This document shows positions 5,873 through 14,368 of a stretch of DNA of 15,404 nucleotides, piece after piece (position 1 is the first letter of the stretch; every line of letters begins with the position of its first letter). Where the stretch lies: the NCBI GenBank assembly GCA_001931905.2, contig MSJI02000495.1, positions 1 through 15,404 on the forward strand. Direction: 5' to 3'. The DNA comes from Cladosporium sp. IMV 00045 (Eukaryota; Ascomycota; Dothideomycetes; Cladosporiales; Cladosporiaceae). The position numbers were made by a program, and so were the translations under genes. The notes under the pieces are model-generated. The model searched no databases. It worked only from the letters and a program-made list of their open reading frames with translations, and was not told where the DNA came from.

Positions 5873-8547
5873 ATGTCTTCGCAGCATGAGAGTGCCGGAA
5901 ATCGTTATCGCCATATAGATATTAGCGGTGACGCCCGGGTTCACATGGGTAATGTATACAACATGCCACAAGGTGAGTTGGATGCGCTTCAGTTGGTATT
6001 TGATGGCTAACACTAGCTGTGCCTCTCGTCAGTATCAGCAGTACCACCCCCACCTCCACCAAAGCCATCGACCACAGTCCCCTTCCAACGAGACCTATAC
6101 TACGTTGATCGACATCCTCTTGAGGAGGAAATTCATGAACAGCTCTCTACTCCTGCAGCAAGAGTGGCGCTCGTTGGATTCGGTGGCGTAGGGTAAGCAA
6201 GAGCGATGAACAGACCATCATATCACTGCCTGGGTACTTACTAGACTGCAGGAAATCCCAACTCGCCATCGAATATTCCTATCGCCTCAGAGAGCAATCA
6301 CCAGAAACGTGGGTCATATGGATCTACGCAAGCAGCGCTGCGCGGTTCGAAGAAAGTGTCCGTGATGCTTTGGATTGCCTCAAAGTGTGTGGCCGTGATG
6401 ACCCGGCCGCTGATACTCTGCGACTCTTCGCAAATTGGTTGCGCGATGATCAAGAGCGAAAGTGGCTCATCATACTTGACAATGTGGATGATGCCACCGT
6501 CTTGCTTGGAGCTCCATTTGCTTCCGATGTCAATGCAACTCGACCCAGCAAACGCTTGATTGACTACCTGCCAGTGTGCTCCCATGGAAGATTGCTGGTT
6601 ACGTCCAGAACCGAGGTCGCAGCTCGATCGATAGTCGACGATAAGAACGTTATTACCATTGAACCCATGAGCGAATGTCATGCCAGTGCTCTTGCTGAGA
6701 CCAAGCTGGGGAGCCAGTCTGGTTCTGACGGCATCAGCGAGCTAATCAGGTCTCTCGAATACATTCCACTGGCCATCACACAAGCTACAGCTTACATCAG
6801 ACAAAGAACACCGCGAGTCACGGTGCGAGATTATGTGGAAATTGTCGCCAGAACCAATGCGGCGAATCGCAGTATCCTCGACCGCGATGAAGGAGATCTT
6901 CGAAGGGACCGCGATGCGACAAACGCGATTTTCTTGACCTTGCAAATCTCCATGCAACATATTGAGGAAACCAGATCTTCAGCCGCTGATTTGCTGTCAC
7001 TGATGAGTTGCTTCGACCGCCAGGCCATACCTGAGAACCTTCTTCGGAATCCAGTCCATTATTCACAATATTCCCGGTGTAGTAGTCTAAGTGAAGACAG
7101 TGACGATTGCGACGATGACGATGATGTTAACGTTCAGATTCGAAACGAATCTGATTGCGAATCTGAAGGCTCGATTGAAGAAGATTTTGTGGACGACGTC
7201 GCAATGTTACGAAGCTACTCGTTCATCTCAACCACAGCAGACCCAAAAATCTTTCAGATGCACAGGATGGTTCAGATCGCAACTCAGAGATGGATCGTAA
7301 AGAACGGACGTCTTCAGCATTGGCAGTTCTTGTTTGTTCACAATCTCTGTGACGCATTTCCACCGCCTGATTTAAGCAAAATGAAGCTCTGCAGCTCACT
7401 CTATCCACATGCGATGGTTGCGGTTGAGACTGAATTGATCGAGAAGTTCGCGCGCGAGCGGCATCTCTTATTGCTTTGTAAGGCGCAAATTTACGCGTCG
7501 CGGCAAGGCAACAATGATGATGCTCTCAAGCTTGCACGGAAGGTTTACAGTATTAGCCAGACCGTGGTCGGACCAGAGCACATTTTTACGTGTCTCTGGC
7601 TGTGTCACCTTGTAGCTGCCCTTTCTGTCTGCGGGCATATCGAAGAGGCGACTCTTAACGCCGATTTGGCGGTTCGACTTTCTTTCAAGGTTGACGGTGG
7701 AATTCATGAGACCACAGTAAACGCTTATTTGCGGCTTGCTGACATGTACAGCATCCAAGGACACCATAAGGGAGCGCAGGATCTACGAAAGATATCACTG
7801 AAGACTCATGCAATGATGTGTGATCAACAGCCCCCCCTGATAACAACAAATACCATGTTAGGAGTCGCATATGCCTACAAGGAACTCGGGATGTTGATGG
7901 AAGCAGAGAAGCAAGTTTCTCGGGCGCTCGCTAAACTGGAAGGGATGGACCATGACAAACGCTCAGACACGCTCGGAATTGCAAGTTCAGTTGCCTTGAT
8001 ACGCCGTGATATGGGTTTGCATTCGGAATCAAAGGAAATGATCTTACGAGACTTAGATGCGACAAGTAGGATTCTCGGCGAGAGTCACTTCCGCACGATC
8101 AATGACATGGCAATTCTTACACATGTGCTTTTTGATGAGAAATCGTACGGAGAAGCGGCCGTGCTTTTGGAGCAGATCATCGACCGTAGTAAGAGATCTC
8201 CTGCACAAAGCTGTCTCGAAATACTGACTTGCCAGATGGCCCTCGCCTACACGGCATTCAAACACAATCGACGCAGAGAAGTCAAGACGTTGAAGGAGTC
8301 TATTGCTTGCATGATGACGAATATTTGGGGACGCGATGGCCCTCATGCCCTTAGGATGTTTCCTCACCTACAAAAATTGACGTCGCTACTTTACGGAATT
8401 GAGCAGAGAATCGAGTCGGATGGTGGAGATAGCGACGACAATCTCAGAGTAGACAAAAGCTTGAAGCGGACACGCTGTACTTCCTGTGGGCCATCCGAGC
8501 CTGTTGACCTTCAAGGCATTGACCGCAAGAGGGTGTGTAGGCCTTGA
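5873..8547 (+). CDS. NLR/STAND receptor: N-terminal HRAM-like amyloid motif, NB-ARC, TPR (three exons)
   Basis: The model joins 5873-5972, 6033-6192 and 6252-8547, giving 851 residues. Both introns restore frame, and the second falls inside the Walker A motif, which reads GFGGVGKS (82-89) only after splicing. Residues 10-29 match the HET-s-related amyloid motif pattern. A P-rich linker (38-43) follows. The NB-ARC domain runs about 55-450, with Walker B KWLIILDNVDD (157-167), sensor GRLLVTSR (199-206), IPLAI in place of GLPLA (258-262), and MHR (423-425) at the MHD position. Residues 364-402 are an acidic insert inside the winged-helix region. From about 470 to 800 there are degenerate TPR-like helical pairs of about 42 residues. 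The C-terminal tail is basic (KRTR, RKR). Family knowledge: fungal NB-ARC/TPR proteins are intracellular sensors for non-self recognition or cell death, and the nucleotide switch drives oligomerisation. The ligand is unknown. The gene converges with the CBM1 gene, 113 bp away. Confidence 0.88.
5900..5959 (+). other. HET-s-related amyloid motif (HRAM-like), NLR residues 10-29
   Basis: The 20 residues NRYRHIDISGDARVHMGNVY match the spacing known for HRAM repeats: an N at the start, alternating hydrophobic residues, G-[DE]-[AS]-R-V, then [ILM]-G-N-x-Y. In the known system each repeat forms one or two layers of a beta-solenoid amyloid. The NLR carries a single repeat at its extreme N-terminus and templates a two-repeat copy on a HeLo-type effector. 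Position, length and the following linker all fit. The assignment is by pattern, not by profile search. Confidence 0.75.
5973..6032 (+). other. Intron 1 of the NLR gene
   Basis: It is 60 bp long with donor GTGAGT, branch-like CTAAC at 6007-6011, and acceptor CAG at 6030-6032. It has in-frame stops (TAA, TAG) if retained. Splicing gives codon G|TA. Confidence 0.85.
6193..6251 (+). other. Intron 2 of the NLR gene, inside the Walker A codons
   Basis: It is 59 bp long with donor GTAAGC, branch-like TTACTAG near 6237, and acceptor CAG at 6249-6251. Splicing joins GG|G and AAA, restoring the GK pair of the P-loop. Retention gives a TAA immediately, so an unspliced message would encode only the HRAM and linker. 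Confidence 0.9.
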
Positions 8548-8660
8548 TTTACACTCCAATGACGGCAGTGCTGGGGCCTCCGAAGGCAATGCCAGAACGA
8601 TCATCTATGGAATTTAAACGAAAGCTGACCATCCACCAACCCTACTCATCCGCGCGGGAA

Positions 8661-9590
8661 CTACCATACGAGTGAAGTGAATCTATACACCGCAGTCAGC
8701 AAAAGATCGAACACCAGCTCACCATCAAAGCCAGCAAGAGAGCCTCCAGAACTCACCGTCTGATCCGCACACCCAGCAGGCGTCCCATACGCATACGCCC
8801 CCAGATTGATCCAAACCGTCTGTCCCTCACAAACATACCAAGCAGCGGCATTCTGCCTCTGCACACCCGCTGCGCTCCACGTGACCGTATCGCCCTGGAA
8901 AGCGAACGTCCCAAACGAGTTCTTCGTGTTCCTGAAAGTGACCGGCAAATAAGTCGCCGACGGACTCGGCTGCTGGCCGACGTTGGCGTACAAGACGGTA
9001 CCTTTCGTGTCGATCAGCTCGACGAGCTGGCCGTCGGTGATGTTGAACTGGCCCGCGGAGGTGTTGTCGGAGAGGATGGCGCGGCCGGGCGAGTTGTTCA
9101 GGGGCGAGGCCTGTAGGTATTTGTGATAATTTGGTGCAGCGACTGCGCGAATCCAGAGGAAGCCGGGTTGAAGGGTTGAGCCTGCGCCCGAGCCGGAGAC
9201 GGTAGGGCCTGAGGTGGTGCGGGTGGGGGTGGAGTCTGTTGTGATTGGCGTGCTGGTTCGGATGGTGATGGTTGTTGTGCTTTGCGAGGCGGAAGAGGTG
9301 GATGTGCGGAATGATGTTTTGCTTGTCATCGATGTGGTAGTCCGAAGGGTCGTGGAAGTCGTTGGGCCAGATCCGGGTTGGCATTGATAGTAGTAGTCAT
9401 TCAAGACTACGCAGGCGTTTCCAGACGAGCATGCCGTTGCTCCTGACCAGCCAATTCCGCCGCCTGTTTTCGTCAATGCTCCAATTTGCTTTCTCGGATG
9501 TTCAGTATACTCACACTGTCCCCAAACAGACTGCTGAGCCAAAGCCAAGGGGATGGCCGCAATGGCGAAAAATCCTAACGAAGAATGCAT
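8661..9590 (-). CDS. Secreted CBM1 protein with S/T-rich linker and C-terminal domain of unknown function
   Basis: Exons are 9515-9590 and 8661-9463 on the minus strand, giving 292 residues. The unspliced frame is also open (309 residues), but it puts 17 odd residues inside the CBM1. A signal peptide is visible (1-18, hydrophobic, cleavage likely after ALA). CBM1 spans about 20-56, with WGQCGGIGWSG, cysteines 26, 37, 43 and 53, and NDYYYQC, and it binds crystalline cellulose or chitin. A threonine/serine linker (57-125), probably O-glycosylated, leads to a domain at about 126-270 with LQASPLNN, AGQFNITDGQLVELI, LYANVG, FGTFAFQGDTVTWS, and two cysteines in YVCEGQ and GCADQT. I have the impression that this domain recurs in fungal secreted proteins, but I know no function for it and see no catalytic motif. 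An extracellular, substrate-bound role is inferred. The last 25 residues are uncertain (see the possible 40-bp intron). Confidence 0.82.
   Translation of the reverse strand: MHSSLGFFAIAAIPLALAQQSVWGQCEYTEHPRKQIGALTKTGGGIGWSGATACSSGNACVVLNDYYYQCQPGSGPTTSTTLRTTTSMTSKTSFRTSTSSASQSTTTITIRTSTPITTDSTPTRTTSGPTVSGSGAGSTLQPGFLWIRAVAAPNYHKYLQASPLNNSPGRAILSDNTSAGQFNITDGQLVELIDTKGTVLYANVGQQPSPSATYLPVTFRNTKNSFGTFAFQGDTVTWSAAGVQRQNAAAWYVCEGQTVWINLGAYAYGTPAGCADQTVSSGGSLAGFDGELVFDLLLTAVYRFTSLVW
9464..9514 (-). other. 51-bp intron of the CBM1 gene
   Basis: On the minus strand it runs GTGAGT...ACAG, with a branch-like TTGAC about 11 bases before the acceptor. Its length is 17 codons with no stop, so retention keeps the frame. 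Removal joins T|GC to give the canonical CGGIGWSG of CBM1. Confidence 0.85.
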
Positions 9591-11046
9591 AATGATGTTT
9601 CAACTATCAGACAATCAAGAATGAAAAGAGCACCTGCTTGCTGTCTATTCGTTGAAAGCGTCTCTTATGTTCCCCATCCATAACAGTTCAGGCAAAACCC
9701 ACAACACGGAGGGAGTCATACATCAGGCACGGCATGGGCTTTAAGATAGATGTAGAATGGAGCGAGAACGTCCGGCCAGGCGCAGTCACAATATGCAAAG
9801 CATTGTGTCCAAGACATTTCGATCTGATTTCTTGCTTTGCTCAGAGTGCTTGTCATCGTTTGGTGTAGCATGGCTAAGTTATTATTACATGTACCCGTAT
9901 GCTTGGGCTATGGTCGTCAGCAATGAAGTTCCGACGTTCGTCTCTCGAAACTATTGTAGACGACGAGATCAAGTTCTTGACAAAAGGTCTCTCTTGTTTC
10001 TATCCTTTCCGGCACATCAAATAGACCCCTCTGAAGTCAAGCATGCCTCCTCATAGGCCATACTTCCCATGATGCCCTCCTAGATAGAACTCATACCTCT
10101 CAGCAAAGCAAAGCAAGCATAATCAGAAAACCCGGGCAACGGGGAGCAATCAGCTTAATAATACAGTGTACATTTAGCCGGCCAGCGAGCGGAAGGCCAC
10201 ACTCCGTATCCCTACACGAAATGATCCCAACAGACAAGATGACCACGACAGATTGGCCGACTGACTGGTCTTGGTTGATCCAAAAACTAGATAGTCTTGT
10301 TCTTGATCAAAATGGAGAAGTGTCGAAATGAACTAGAAATATCATTGCGGGCACTATAATGCGAAGGTCAAGTCAAAGGAGAACGATGTCGCAAAAGCAG
10401 TAAACGTTACGACGATATCTTATGGTATACTGCCCGCCAGCCAATCTAACGAGACACAGACAAAGACATCCACAGCAGACACAAAGAACACAGAAAGGAA
10501 GGACGGAAGACTCGCGTCACCACCATTCACCACACCACGAAACGAGACCACACGAGAGATCCAATCAATAAAATTCAACACACATCGACCAGACCAAAAA
10601 AAAGCAAGGAAAGGAAAGCACAGGAGAAAAGAAGAAGAAAAAAGTAAACGAAACGCAGAGTTTGATATCAAAAAAGACCAATTCCTATTTTCGCTTTACC
10701 GCAAAATCCGAATATCAGAAATACACAAGGAAGAAAAGCAAGCAATTGCAAAGAAACAAAACAAAAAAACGCCCACCGTCCGTCCCTGTATTGACCACCA
10801 ATCCATAATCCCCTTGCCGCTGTGAAAGAAAAGACAAAAATCCCCAAGTCCATTCAGAGTACAAAAGAAATAGTTAACCATTTGGGTTATTGGTGGTTGG
10901 TTGGGGGAATTTTGGGGGGATTGATTACATGTTTCCAGAAGTGAAAATTAAAAGAAAACAGACAAGGGAAATTGGACATCTTCCGAGCGCGACGTTTGCT
11001 CAGGTTTCGGGTATTGTTCTGCTGCACACCTCTTCAAAAAGAGAGA
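9591..11046. other. 1.46-kb region without a convincing gene
   Basis: The left part is the promoter side of the CBM1 gene. The right part lies downstream of the PI4P5K stop and is T-rich on the minus strand, especially about 10560-10780, as expected for a long fungal 3' UTR. A 99-codon ATG frame at 9757-10056 (+) and three T-rich minus-strand frames at 10420-10881 encode no recognisable domain. I saw no tRNA-like B box, transposon ends, or long repeats. Confidence 0.5.
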
Positions 11047-14000
11047 TCAAGCATATCTCCTCCTCAGATCCGCGAATTCGTCGCGGTCGCCTCTCGCGGG
11101 CGAAGCGGACAATTTCATATCCGCCACAGGCGGTAGGGAAGGCAATTCCTTATCTCTGCTCTCGGCGCTGAGGCGACCGCGTTGGGATTCGGCGGAGAGA
11201 CGGCCCTTGTACTTTTCGTCTTTGGGAGGTGTCGGTGGAGGTCCGCCGCCCCAGCTCGGTCTACCTTCGCGCTCACTGAGAGCGCCGTTCTGCTTAGGGG
11301 GTGTTGGTGGTGGGACCTCGCCGATACTTTCGGAGGGCATGTTTGCGTTGCCGAGGACGGGTGGAGGGGCGTTGGCTCTTCTTTGTCGGCGGGAGTTGTC
11401 GCGACTTGTCTGCGGTGTCGCATCGGGTGGGGTTCTGCTGACTTGGCTTGAATTCTCAGCTGCTTCTCCTATGACGGGAAGGACTGCTCCTTCGGAGTCT
11501 TGACGGCCGACAGCGCCCAGAGAGCGGTCGGGAATATTCTTCTCGTTAGCTCCGTCGAGGACGGTCTTTTCGGCTGAGCGCTCTGCTTTCTCGATCACAC
11601 GCTCTGTGCCAGGTGGATCTGTTCGGTCTTCGTGAATGTTGCAGCCACCAAGGTGAGGGTCGTTAATGGGAGGTTGCACGCCTGGGGGAAGGACAAGACC
11701 AGTTGCTGCCTCGATAGTCTTGGACAGGCGATCCTGTTCCGCGCGTTCGCGAGACATAGTCATGCCTGAAATGAATTTGATGAAGCGGTCCCCGTATCTC
11801 TCAGGAGGGATGGGTGAGATCTGAGATTCATTTCCACCCATGCCTTTCCAGAAATGCTCGGCTTTCTTGACGAAGTTGTACTACAAGCAGTGTTAGTGCT
11901 GTTGAACCTGAAGACGAATGATGATTGTACTTACCCTGGTCAAGCAGTCGATGATCCCAAGATAATAGATCTCTTCACCTGGCAAGTCGTTCTCGTGAGT
12001 CGCTTGAAATCCCCCATCATCGGCGTAAAAGTAAAAGTCCTTACGATGCGCTCCCTCCGGCATCTTGTCAAGCATCTGGTCCATAGGGACAGGCTTCTCC
12101 TTCTTCACCATCTCCCTCAGTTCCTTGGCCCGCTTCGCAGTCTCCAATTTGCTCGGCGTGCGCGCAAGTGCACCCATCCCAGGCTGGTTCTGCTCTTCCG
12201 TATTGTCGCCGCCAGGCTGGAAGACCTTCAAAGTCTTGTCGCGCAGTTGCTCCTCATTGCCGCGTCCAAGATCGTGAATGCCGACAAGCATGGAATAATC
12301 CATAATCTTCAGCTTCTGCAAGAGCGCAACGTCGCGCTGCATCTGCGTCACGAACGCGTCCTTTTTCGTAGGGCCGAATTCGAGGTGCAAGTTTCGTCGT
12401 AACCAGTTCAGATCCTTCAGCGTAGCACGCGGGTTCTTCTCCAAATCCTCCTCTTTGAAGTCGCGACCGATGGTGCTTCCCTTCAGATCGAAGGTCCTGT
12501 GAATGTCTCTGTGGGGAGGGAAGAGGTTGTTCATGACGACGAAATGGATTTTCCTGCCGTAGGGGATTTTGACACGATGCAGACCGTAGAACTGAGAAAG
12601 CAGGGTGTTGGGGTTTTCGCAGACGTGGTTGTAGTACTGCTTGAGGATTTTTCGCAGGAACTTGTGCTCACCGTGGTGTATCGTCTTGATGATGTATTTA
12701 TAATCTCGGGAGAAATAGAAGAATGATCCACTTTTGCCGGGCGATCCCAATTCGGAGAGGATGTATTTTGAGGTTAGTGACATGAGGTACTCAGCAGGGT
12801 CCAGTCGAAACTTCGCTCTCAGATCGCGGAAGACCCAGGGTGCGTAGTCTTTGAACTTGAAGTCGTATTTCGCACTGGGTGTGAGCTCGTTTCCTGTGAT
12901 GTCGAAGCTGAATTTGTGTCGTGCGCCAAAATCGGCATCTGTGAGCTCGCGGTCCAGTTTAGCGTTCGTTCTGCTGACGGTGAATCGAATACCAGTAAGC
13001 ATGTTGTAAGCGGTGACCCAGTTGACGTGATGCTCGTCGACCTTGGTACCAACCACAACCCTGTCATCGTCCGTGTCGACTCGTGCCTTCTTAGAAGCAC
13101 GCTTTGCCTTGATGTGTTCTGTCCATCGCGTGACGTCTTCGTCCTGCGGGACATCATCTAGGTGCATATCGGAGTGTATTGATCTGGTTACTCGCCGAGC
13201 CATCTGCAGCGAGCCACGTCGTTTTGTAGGCGTGTTGGGTGAGAATCGGCCGGTCGATGTTACAACGCCGTCCGTGGATGGTGTTGGGTGTTCCGAGCTA
13301 TCGCGAGAAGTGCGCGAAGTAGCAAGCTTGGGAACCTCGAGCGTATGTCTATGTCGGAGTCCATCAGGGCGTGCAGCGGTCGACGAAGTCTGGGAGGCGT
13401 TGGACATTGGCGATGATGGAGGGTGGAATGCGGGCGGTGATGAGGCACGGTGAACGCCGGTTCCGGGGATTCTGAGTCTGCCATCGGGGCCAGCGTTACT
13501 GGAAGGCTGAGCAGGAGAGCTTTCCTCGACTGGCGCCAGCGCCGTGTTCGGTGTCATCGGCGACGCGATCATGTTCGATCTTTGCGCAGTGCTATTCGCA
13601 GCAGCATCTCCATTAGAAGAAGCAAGCGGTGATTTGGCAGCAGAGGTCTTAACCGGAGCAGCTGGTTTTCCGTTCGGTATGGGCTGCTGGAAATAGCCCT
13701 CTTCCGCGACACCCAATCTTGGCACGGCCTCCTTTACGGTCTCGCCAGACCTCTTCCCCTCCTCCATTTGACTACTCCTCCTCGACCGAGTGCTCAAGGC
13801 AATGCTCTTAGCACTCGCCGTCCGCTCGGAAGGCGAGAAGCCATTGGGCACGCTCAGCGCACTACCATCTCTGCCGCCAAGACCCTCCTTGACATCTCCA
13901 TTAACCAGGCCTGAAGGCGTCTTCGGCCAACCACCAGGCAAGGCGTCCACCGCAGGCGTCGGCGCGTCATCCGCGCCGTATTTCTTCCCTCCACTCGCGC

Positions 14001-14100
14001 CGTTCACATGACCGCCGCCGCTGTAAGAGACACGGCGGCCGGCGTCCGCGTCCCCTCCAGCGGCAGCGGTGGCCGTGGGCATGTCGAAACTGTGCACCAT
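11047..14100 (-). CDS. MSS4: Phosphatidylinositol-4-phosphate 5-kinase (MSS4/Its3 type)
   Basis: Exons are 11935-14100 and 11047-11880 on the minus strand (999 residues from the first in-frame ATG). The enzyme phosphorylates PI4P at the inositol 5-OH to make PI(4,5)P2 at the plasma membrane, controlling actin, endocytosis and cell-wall signalling. A disordered S/P-rich N-terminus (about 1-350) precedes the PIPK domain (about 357-785). The domain has WVTAYNMLTGIR, the glycine-rich loop GKSGSFFYFS, the ATP-binding lysine in YIIKTI (about 472), DLKGSTIGR (538-546), MDYSMLVGIHD (600-610) and YYLGIIDCLTR. The activation-loop segment YNFVKKAEHFWKG is contributed by the 3' exon. The C-terminal tail (about 785-999) is disordered, with two PPPTPPK motifs, two GRLSAES copies, and a terminal DEFADLRRRYA. 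The ATG at 14100 has a weak context (T at -3), and the frame stays open 103 codons further upstream. The true start therefore probably lies in an upstream exon. Confidence 0.93.
11881..11934 (-). other. 54-bp intron in the PIPK domain
   Basis: On the minus strand it runs GTAAGT...TTGTAG, with a branch-like CTAAC. It sits between complete codons (AGG|TAC) and joins GIIDCLTR to YNFVKKAEHFW, the conserved activation-loop region. Read-through ends at a TAA after 13 codons. Confidence 0.92.
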
Positions 14101-14368
14101 GAAAATGCCGCCGGCATTGAGGTCCGTGGACTTCCTCAGACGGGCATTGTTGTCCCCCTCGTGGGGAAAAGAAGCCGCGTTCGCCAGGTCTGTAATCGTG
14201 AAAAGCCGGTCTGCGGAGTCCGGGTTGGCTGCTGCGTGTCCGTCTCTTGGGTCGTCGCTCTCGTGAATCGCGATGTTTGCGGTGTCCAGGTTACCTTTCC
14301 GTAGTTTTCCTGAGCTCAGATGTCCAGCCACAGCCAATGATGTCTTTCTCTGTGTGGTATTCCCCGGT
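14101..14368 (-). other. Probable additional 5' coding sequence of the PI4P5K gene
   Basis: The kinase frame remains open upstream of the ATG at 14100, through 14409, where a TGA lies just beyond. No ATG in this frame occurs there. The translated stretch (RKTSLAVAGHLSSGKLRKGN and so on) has codon use like the body of the gene. A pyrimidine-rich tract ending CCGTCAG gives a plausible splice acceptor with exon start at 14368. An upstream GTGAGC donor at 14719 would match in phase with ATGs at 14778 or 14766, but this needs a 351-bp intron and is only one possibility. Confidence 0.45.

Noticed and set aside
6011..6016. Alternative acceptor ACTAG for NLR intron 1
   Set aside because: Using it adds 16 bases and shifts the frame away from the NB-ARC frame; the CAG at 6030-6032 keeps it.
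9757..10056. 99-codon plus-strand ATG frame
   Set aside because: No recognisable domain; AT-rich codon use unlike the neighbouring genes; divergent to the CBM1 promoter without supporting signals.
10420..10881. Three minus-strand hydrophobic frames
   Set aside because: Phenylalanine/leucine-rich translations come from T-rich probable 3' UTR sequence.
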